Origin: JBBRMQ01 sp038230775
GTDB lineage: Bacteria > Acidobacteriota > Thermoanaerobaculia > Gp7-AA8
Length of the DNA stretch: 8,750 nt
Assembly: GCA_038230775.1 (NCBI GenBank)
Contig: JBBRMQ010000185.1
Coordinates: forward strand, 1-8,750
Direction of reading: 5' to 3'
The notes under the pieces are model-generated. The model was not told the origin of the DNA. It ran no database searches and saw nothing but the letters and a program-made list of their open reading frames with translations. This document shows positions 1 through 6,718 of this stretch, in pieces (the first letter of the stretch is position 1; every line of letters begins with the position of its first letter). The translations under genes were made by a program, and so were the position numbers.

Positions 1-90
1 AGTCGCGGTCATCAGCGTCCATTTCCTACCGGCGGAAGTCTCTTCGTCCCGTGAGTGGACGCGCCGTCACGCGCAGAGTTGATGACCTTC
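1..90. other. Unresolved left edge / upstream of nifJ
   Basis: No gene can be assigned with confidence here. On the + strand all three frames are closed before nifJ: one at 52-54, one at 80-82, the third just beyond in the tandem repeat. The end of an upstream gene is therefore possible but unproven. On the - strand an ATG at 22-20, preceded closely by AGGA, could start a divergent gene leaving the window (first residues MDADDRD), with another ATG at 12-10. Too little coding sequence is visible to choose. If a divergent gene does start here, the palindrome at 108-123 would lie in a shared promoter region. Confidence 0.25.
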
Positions 91-113
91 CGGTGACCCG
101 GTGACCCGGTGAC
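91..113. repeat. 8-bp tandem repeat CGGTGACC, 2.9 copies
   Basis: The unit CGGTGACC occurs at 91-98 and 99-106, and a third copy, CGGTGAC, at 107-113 is cut short by one base. The last copy is also the left arm of the palindrome at 108-123. The same core, CCCGGTG, recurs at 125-131. The array is seen directly. It may be a set of half-sites for a regulator of nifJ or a simple slippage repeat, and sequence alone cannot decide. Confidence 0.75.
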
Positions 114-123
114 GTTCGTCACC
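108..123. promoter_or_regulatory. Perfect palindrome upstream of nifJ (candidate operator)
   Basis: The sequence GGTGACG-TT-CGTCACC is a perfect inverted repeat with 7-bp arms and a 2-bp centre. It lies 55 bp before the chosen nifJ start (179) and 19 bp before the alternative ATG at 143. The dyad suits a dimeric helix-turn-helix regulator. As RNA it would be a stem with a 2-nt loop, too tight to be ideal, which favours a DNA site. No convincing -35/-10 pair was identified around it. The regulator is unknown. Confidence 0.45.
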
Positions 124-178
124 ACCCGGTGTGAGGGGCGTTATGGGAGCCCGCCGCGGATCGGCTCAGAGTAGGGCG

Positions 179-3652
<3,474 letters not shown>

Positions 3653-3672
3653 GGCGCGGCTTGCGCCGCGCC
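3653..3672 (+). terminator. GC-rich hairpin directly after nifJ stop
   Basis: GGCGCGGC (3653-3660), loop TTGC, GCCGCGCC (3665-3672): a perfect 8-bp all-GC stem beginning at the base after the nifJ stop codon. There is no T-run after it, so it is not a canonical intrinsic terminator. It may halt transcription with Rho or protect the mRNA 3' end. A competing fold uses its right arm (see the repeat entry at 3663-3733). Confidence 0.5.
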
Positions 3673-3733
3673 GTTGACGGTTAACAGTGGGGTGGCTTGC
3701 GCGACCGTCAATCGTCAACCGTCAACGCGGCGC
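3663..3733. repeat. Inverted-repeat element with opposing GTTGACG heptamers
   Basis: The convergent nifJ/hypC spacer holds arms GCGCCGC-GCC-GTTGACGGTT (3663-3682) and AACCGTCAAC-GCGGCGC (3717-3733). These are complementary over 17 bp apart from a 3-nt bulge (3670-3672), with a 34-nt loop. Read on the - strand from 3726 to 3706, the right arm is three tandem heptamers GTTGACG, GTTGACG, ATTGACG. On the + strand 3673-3686 reads GTTGACG-GTTAACA, so the heptamers face each other. The nonamer GGCTTGCGC is also repeated directly (3658-3666 and 3694-3702). The element looks like a short dispersed intergenic repeat. Whether it recurs in the genome cannot be seen here. Confidence 0.7.
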
Positions 3734-3742
3734 GAAGCCCGC
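3727..3742 (-). terminator. Possible hairpin after hypC stop
   Basis: On the - strand, 3 bases after the hypC stop, GCGGGC-TTC-GCGCCGC can form a 6-bp stem with a one-base bulge and a 3-nt loop. No T-run follows. It overlaps the right arm of the larger inverted repeat, so it may only be part of that structure. Weakly supported as a transcription end. Confidence 0.25.
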
Positions 3743-3745
3743 AAG

Positions 3746-3967
3746 CTACGCCTCCGACAGCACGGCCTCGTACATCATGATCGTGTCCGCAACATCCTGA
3801 GGGGCAATCCGGCGGATCGCATATCCGGCGTGATCGACGATGTAATCGCCCGCCGCCACCGGTTCCGTGAGGATCTCCAGCTTCACGCTCTTGCGTACGC
3901 CCCAGCATTCGACGGTGGCCACGCCTTCATGCACTTCGATGATCTGACCCGGAACTCCGAGACACAT
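3746..3967 (-). CDS. hypC: HypC/HybG/HupF-family hydrogenase maturation chaperone
   Basis: 73 residues, normal length for HypC. It begins MCLGVPGQI, the family signature in which Cys2 becomes the N-terminal working cysteine. It also carries WGVRKSVKLEIL and GDYIVDHAGYAIRRI, matching the family's second conserved block. HypC binds HypD and carries the Fe(CN)2CO unit to the large subunit of [NiFe]-hydrogenases in the cytosol. The start at 3967 is supported by AGGAGG at 3974-3979 with a 6-nt spacer. That site and the first 41 bp of the gene lie inside the 3' end of the stress-protein gene, so the two are almost certainly co-transcribed. No hypA, B, D, E, F or hydrogenase structural gene is present in the window, so the partners must lie elsewhere. 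It is convergent with nifJ, 93 bp away. Confidence 0.92.
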   Translation of the reverse strand: MCLGVPGQIIEVHEGVATVECWGVRKSVKLEILTEPVAAGDYIVDHAGYAIRRIAPQDVADTIMMYEAVLSEA

Positions 3968-4805
3968 GCTGAACCTCCTTCATGACGTGTTCGACGCCCA
4001 GCCTGCGGGCGGTCTGTTCGTTCACCGTGAGCACCGGGCACTCGCTCTGCTCGATGATGCGTTCGGCAAACGTGATGCGTTCGGCAAACGTCCCCGCGAA
4101 CCTGTCGCCGATTCCCCGGCCGCTGGGGACGCCGACCGCGATCAGGTCGATTTGCTCGAGCGTCGCGAATTCGACGAGTTCCTCCGGCGCCGTGCGATTC
4201 GGGAGAACCTTCACTTCACAGCGATCGATGAGCCCGTCCGGCATCCATTCGTGGAGGGCGATCAGCGCGTCGATTTTGCGCTGAAGCCCGGATCCATCGA
4301 ACCCGCGGAAGAGAATCAATGTCGCGTCGCCCGAGAAGCCTGCGGCGTAGTGCAACGCCACGCGGCCGGCCGGCGTGAACGAGACCGGGCAGAGAATTTT
4401 GCGGAAGATTGGAGGCGGTGTGGCGAACGAGTTGACGGAGATGACCGGCACCGTTGCCATCCGCACGACCGCCTCCGTCACGGATCCAAGGAAGAGGCGG
4501 CCAAGACCGCTGCATCCGTGCGTGCCGATGATGATGAGATCGGAGCCCGTATCGCGTACCTTTTGGATGATTGCTTCGACGGGCCAGTCGATCACCACTT
4601 GCGTATCGAATGGAACGATCGGGTTGATGTTCGATCGGACGTGAGCGTCGAGCCTTGCAGCCACTTCGTCGATATCCGCCAGCGGGTCGGCGTGGATGAC
4701 GAGCAGGTGAGCGCCGAATCGCTCGGCGATCTTCCCTGCATACCGGAGAGCCTGTGTCGCAGCCTCGGTGAAGTCGTCCGGCACCAGGATCAATCTTGGC
4801 GTCAT
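3927..4805 (-). CDS. Tandem-domain universal stress protein (UspA family)
   Basis: 292 residues with two Usp folds. Domain 1 (about 1-125) starts in the usual way, LILVPDDFTEAATQAL. It carries the nucleotide-binding motif G94-x2-G97-x9-G107-S108 (GTHGCSGLGRLFLGS) and ends VPVISV. Domain 2 (about 134-262) runs from RKILCPVSFTPAG to CPVLTV. Its equivalent motif is G225-x2-S228-x9-G238-T239, with Ser in place of the second Gly. Family members bind ATP and help cells survive starvation, hypoxia or energy stress. The target here is unknown. ATG 4805 is preferred because GGAAGG lies 6 nt upstream (4812-4817) and the fold begins there. An in-frame ATG at 4868 would add 21 Arg-rich residues without support. 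A hexapeptide TFAERI is duplicated at 239-250. The last 30 residues or so form an unusual tail overlapping hypC by 41 bp. Confidence 0.93.
   Translation of the reverse strand: MTPRLILVPDDFTEAATQALRYAGKIAERFGAHLLVIHADPLADIDEVAARLDAHVRSNINPIVPFDTQVVIDWPVEAIIQKVRDTGSDLIIIGTHGCSGLGRLFLGSVTEAVVRMATVPVISVNSFATPPPIFRKILCPVSFTPAGRVALHYAAGFSGDATLILFRGFDGSGLQRKIDALIALHEWMPDGLIDRCEVKVLPNRTAPEELVEFATLEQIDLIAVGVPSGRGIGDRFAGTFAERITFAERIIEQSECPVLTVNEQTARRLGVEHVMKEVQHVSRSSGSDHRSA
3974..3979 (-). promoter_or_regulatory. Strong Shine-Dalgarno of hypC inside upstream gene
   Basis: AGGAGG on the - strand, 6 nt before the hypC ATG. It is the strongest ribosome site seen in the window and is embedded in the coding sequence of the universal stress protein. 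It fixes the hypC start and implies that terminating and initiating ribosomes share about 40 bp of mRNA. Confidence 0.8.
4056..4091 (-). repeat. Perfect 18-bp in-frame tandem duplication
   Basis: The 18-mer GATGCGTTCGGCAAACGT (written on the + strand) occurs at 4056-4073 and again immediately at 4074-4091 with no mismatch. It encodes TFAERI-TFAERI on the - strand, in the helix just after the nucleotide-binding motif of the second Usp domain. Identity at the third codon positions as well indicates a recent event, or an assembly or slippage artefact. Confidence 0.95.
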
Positions 4806-4971
4806 CTCACACCTTCCCTGACGCGATGAGCGAGCGCGATATGGCCGCGTGGGCCGGCACGGCTGCAATCCCCCGGACTGAGCTTCGTTGCCTGGATCGC
4901 CTCAAGCAGCCAACGTACGCCACGTGGGTGCGCGACGGTATGACCGCCATCCTCTCGATTCGTGACTCACG
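4806..4971 (-). other. Gap between radical SAM and stress-protein genes
   Basis: 166 bp with no supported gene. It holds the Shine-Dalgarno of the stress-protein gene (4812-4817). At its radical-SAM end there is a small dyad, GTGAC-TCAC-GTCAC (4962-4975), that overlaps the radical SAM stop codon. I could not find a convincing promoter, but the length allows one, so the stress-protein/hypC pair may be a transcription unit separate from the radical SAM gene. Confidence 0.5.
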
Positions 4972-6249
4972 TCACATCGCGCGCGGCTGCCGCTTCCACG
5001 CGACATACGGACGCGCGGCCTGACGCAGCAGACGATTGCGCCAGCGATACATCGTCGTGCTCATCGAGCCGGCCGCGAGCGCCTCGGCCTCTTCCGGCTG
5101 AACGACCAGCGAGACCTCGATCGGAAGAACGCCGATCGGAATGCGAGCCCGCTTGCAACTCTCGTAGAGGTGGGCGAACACTTCCTTCATCGCTTCGGGA
5201 TCGGGCGGAGGCACCGACGCCATCTCGCTGCCGATCGTCGGCCGGAAGATGCAGACGGTGGGGAACGCACCGGAGTCGACGATGCGGTCGATCCCGCGCT
5301 TGGTCGACTCGATGGACTCGATGCCGGCGATGATCTCGCCCGAGACGCGTCCCTTGCCGAGCTTGCGCGCCGTGTAGCTCATCGCGTCGAAGAACGCGCG
5401 CTGCCCGACGGTCTTCGCCTTCCCAGGGCAGATCTGCGCGAAAACGGCAGGATCCTCGAACTCGTAGCAGAACGAGAAGTGATCCGTTCCCGCCTCGATC
5501 AACGCGTCGTACTCGTGAAAGTTCGACCGCGGAACCGGCACAGCCTGCACGCCGATGAATCCGCCGACGCCACGGCGCACGGCGCGCACGAACGGCTCGC
5601 ACTGCCGTAGACCGTGGATGACCTCACGGTCGGCACGATCCTCGTAGTGATATCCGGTGTTGAAGTGCGTGAAGACGCAGCCCGATTCATCGCGCGCCGC
5701 ACGCGCGACCTCGACGACGTCGGCGACGCTCTTCCGCGACTCCTCCGCCTCGCCGACGTTCTTCCCGGTCGTGCAGAACTTGCACGCGAGCGATGGGTTC
5801 CACGTCCAGTACAGACAGCGATTCGAGACGTAGATGCCGAGGTAGTTGCCCTGCAGGACGCCGATGCGGCTCATGGACACACCAGCGCTCGTCATGCGCG
5901 AATACCACGCCGGCTCGGCGGGAATCGTGACGGCGTATTGGATGCCGTTGCGCCCATCGACGATCTCATAGCCCGTATCGCCGCGTTCGAGGACGAAGAC
6001 CGAGTGTTCCGCAAAGCGCTCGACGACGGGCACGTTGACCCAGATCGCCTTCGGCTTCGCGGGGATCACGATCTCCAGTCCGGAGCCGAGGCCGGCCCGC
6101 GTCCGGCTGATGCGCCGGCCGTCGGATCCGGTGTCGCACGACGCTCCGATCTGCATGCCGCGGCAGAACAGCTCGATCTCCAACTCTACGGGTTTCAGCA
6201 TCGTGCGAGTGAACGCTGCGCCGAACGGCGACCGCATGACAGCCGTCAC
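4972..6249 (-). CDS. Radical SAM protein with atypical CX10CX2C cluster motif
   Basis: 425 residues from GTG 6249. The likely 4Fe-4S site is C145-x10-C156-x2-C159 in SNRCLYWTWNPSLACKFC, followed by TTGKNVG. The usual radical SAM spacing is CX3CX2C. Long spacings are known, for example CX9CX2C in Elp3. Other radical-SAM-like parts are HFNTGY near 195-200 (possibly the SAM-amino-group strand, like GGE), GEIIAGIES at 304-312 (like the G-x-I-x-G-x-x-E strand) and CIFRPTIGS at 333-341. The N-terminal 130 residues are a separate beta-rich-looking region with no recognised motif, and no C-terminal auxiliary cluster is obvious. The substrate is unknown. GTG 6249 has AAGG 4 nt upstream. ATG 6237 and ATG 6201 are alternatives, and recognisable sequence starts near 6201. 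It is divergent from the 132-residue gene and upstream of the stress-protein/hypC pair. I do not recognise the exact subfamily. Confidence 0.85.
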   Translation of the reverse strand: MTAVMRSPFGAAFTRTMLKPVELEIELFCRGMQIGASCDTGSDGRRISRTRAGLGSGLEIVIPAKPKAIWVNVPVVERFAEHSVFVLERGDTGYEIVDGRNGIQYAVTIPAEPAWYSRMTSAGVSMSRIGVLQGNYLGIYVSNRCLYWTWNPSLACKFCTTGKNVGEAEESRKSVADVVEVARAARDESGCVFTHFNTGYHYEDRADREVIHGLRQCEPFVRAVRRGVGGFIGVQAVPVPRSNFHEYDALIEAGTDHFSFCYEFEDPAVFAQICPGKAKTVGQRAFFDAMSYTARKLGKGRVSGEIIAGIESIESTKRGIDRIVDSGAFPTVCIFRPTIGSEMASVPPPDPEAMKEVFAHLYESCKRARIPIGVLPIEVSLVVQPEEAEALAAGSMSTTMYRWRNRLLRQAARPYVAWKRQPRAM

Positions 6250-6280
6250 ACGACCTTGTGCGCTTCAGTACAGCCCGAAG

Positions 6281-6290
6281 TTCGGCCGAA
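6281..6290. promoter_or_regulatory. 10-bp palindrome in divergent promoter region
   Basis: TTCGGCCGAA is a perfect palindrome about midway in the 70-bp spacer between the radical SAM gene (leftward) and the 132-residue gene (rightward). Its position suits an operator serving both genes. A 10-bp GC-rich palindrome can arise by chance, and no -10/-35 pair is convincing on either strand. Confidence 0.3.
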
Positions 6291-6299
6291 AACACATGA

Positions 6300-6328
6300 T
6301 GTGGACATCGGAGGCCACCATGTCCACA
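6300..6328 (+). promoter_or_regulatory. Stem-loop enclosing RBS and start codon
   Basis: TGTGGACAT (6300-6308) and ATGTCCACA (6320-6328) are perfectly complementary over 9 bp. The 11-nt loop (6309-6319) contains the Shine-Dalgarno GGAGG (6310-6314). The ATG of the 132-residue protein (6320-6322) is the first triplet of the right arm. If it folds in mRNA, the start codon is paired and the ribosome site is exposed in the loop, which suggests translational control. The same dyad could instead be a DNA operator with 9-bp half-sites. The downstream gene overlaps this one and would be affected too. Confidence 0.6.
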
Positions 6329-6718
6329 ACGCAGACAAGACCCGAAGCGATCGACCGGTCCAGAGTCATCGACCTGTTGCGCGGAGCCATGCTCGAGCGC
6401 ATCGGTGAGGATCAGTCGGCCTGCCGATGGGCTGCGGAGAAGGGGATCTTCTGCCGTGGCTTCGCCCAGTTCGACGACCAGGAGCTGCGAAGCAAATACA
6501 GCTGGATCATGCGGCGGCGTCCGAAGCTCACCCGCCCTGAGCTGGAAGAGATCGCCGACCACTGGCAGCTCGCGCGTCAGGAAGTCGGCGGGCAGCCCAT
6601 CGCCTGCGACGTGCAGCAGCGCGAGCACGACATGTGCCGCGGCTGGGACGACTTCACCAACGAACAGCTCGCGCGTTTTCTGTTCGAGATCACGGGCACG
6701 AGTGTGGTGGTGATGTGA
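6320..6718 (+). CDS. Unknown protein with duplicated C-X9-C-R-G module
   Basis: 132 residues, not recognised as a named family. It contains two copies of a module exactly 61 residues apart: C35-x9-C45-R-G-F-x2-F51-x2-QEL and C96-x9-C106-R-G-W-x2-F112-x2-EQL, each with Ala before the first Cys. Between them lies a charged, helix-like stretch (RRRPKLTRPELEEIADHWQL, 65-84). There are exactly four cysteines, two per module, and no signal peptide or membrane segment, so it is probably cytosolic. Metal, Fe-S or disulfide roles are possible but unproven. The start at 6320 is set by GGAGG with a 5-nt spacer. The frame stays open upstream to 6035, but that part lies antisense to the radical SAM gene. 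Its TGA overlaps the GTG start of the acetyltransferase/synthetase gene by 4 bp, implying coupled translation and a shared task. Confidence 0.85.
   Translation: MSTTQTRPEAIDRSRVIDLLRGAMLERIGEDQSACRWAAEKGIFCRGFAQFDDQELRSKYSWIMRRRPKLTRPELEEIADHWQLARQEVGGQPIACDVQQREHDMCRGWDDFTNEQLARFLFEITGTSVVVM

Noticed and set aside
91..131. CRISPR-like array at the short repeats
   Set aside because: Units of 8 bp are directly adjacent with no spacers and no cas genes. It is a simple tandem repeat.
3663..3733. Insertion-sequence terminal repeats
   Set aside because: The arms enclose only 34 bp, with no transposase and no flanking target duplication visible.
3966..4829. 287-codon + strand open frame
   Set aside because: Antisense to the universal stress protein, whose motifs and ribosome site are clear. 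The composition is shadow-like.
4806..4868. 21-residue N-terminal extension of the stress protein from ATG 4868
   Set aside because: The Usp fold begins at ATG 4805, which has GGAAGG 6 nt upstream. The extension is Arg-rich and unsupported.
4962..4975. Dyad GTGAC-TCAC-GTCAC as terminator of the radical SAM gene
   Set aside because: Only a 5-bp stem overlapping the stop codon, with no T-run. Too weak to call.
6035..6319. Upstream extension of the 132-residue gene
   Set aside because: The frame is open by chance antisense to the radical SAM gene. GGAGG with a 5-nt spacer fixes the start at 6320.
5614..6408. 264-codon + strand open frame opposite the radical SAM gene
   Set aside because: Arg/Asp/His-rich translation, antisense to a gene with a recognisable cysteine motif.
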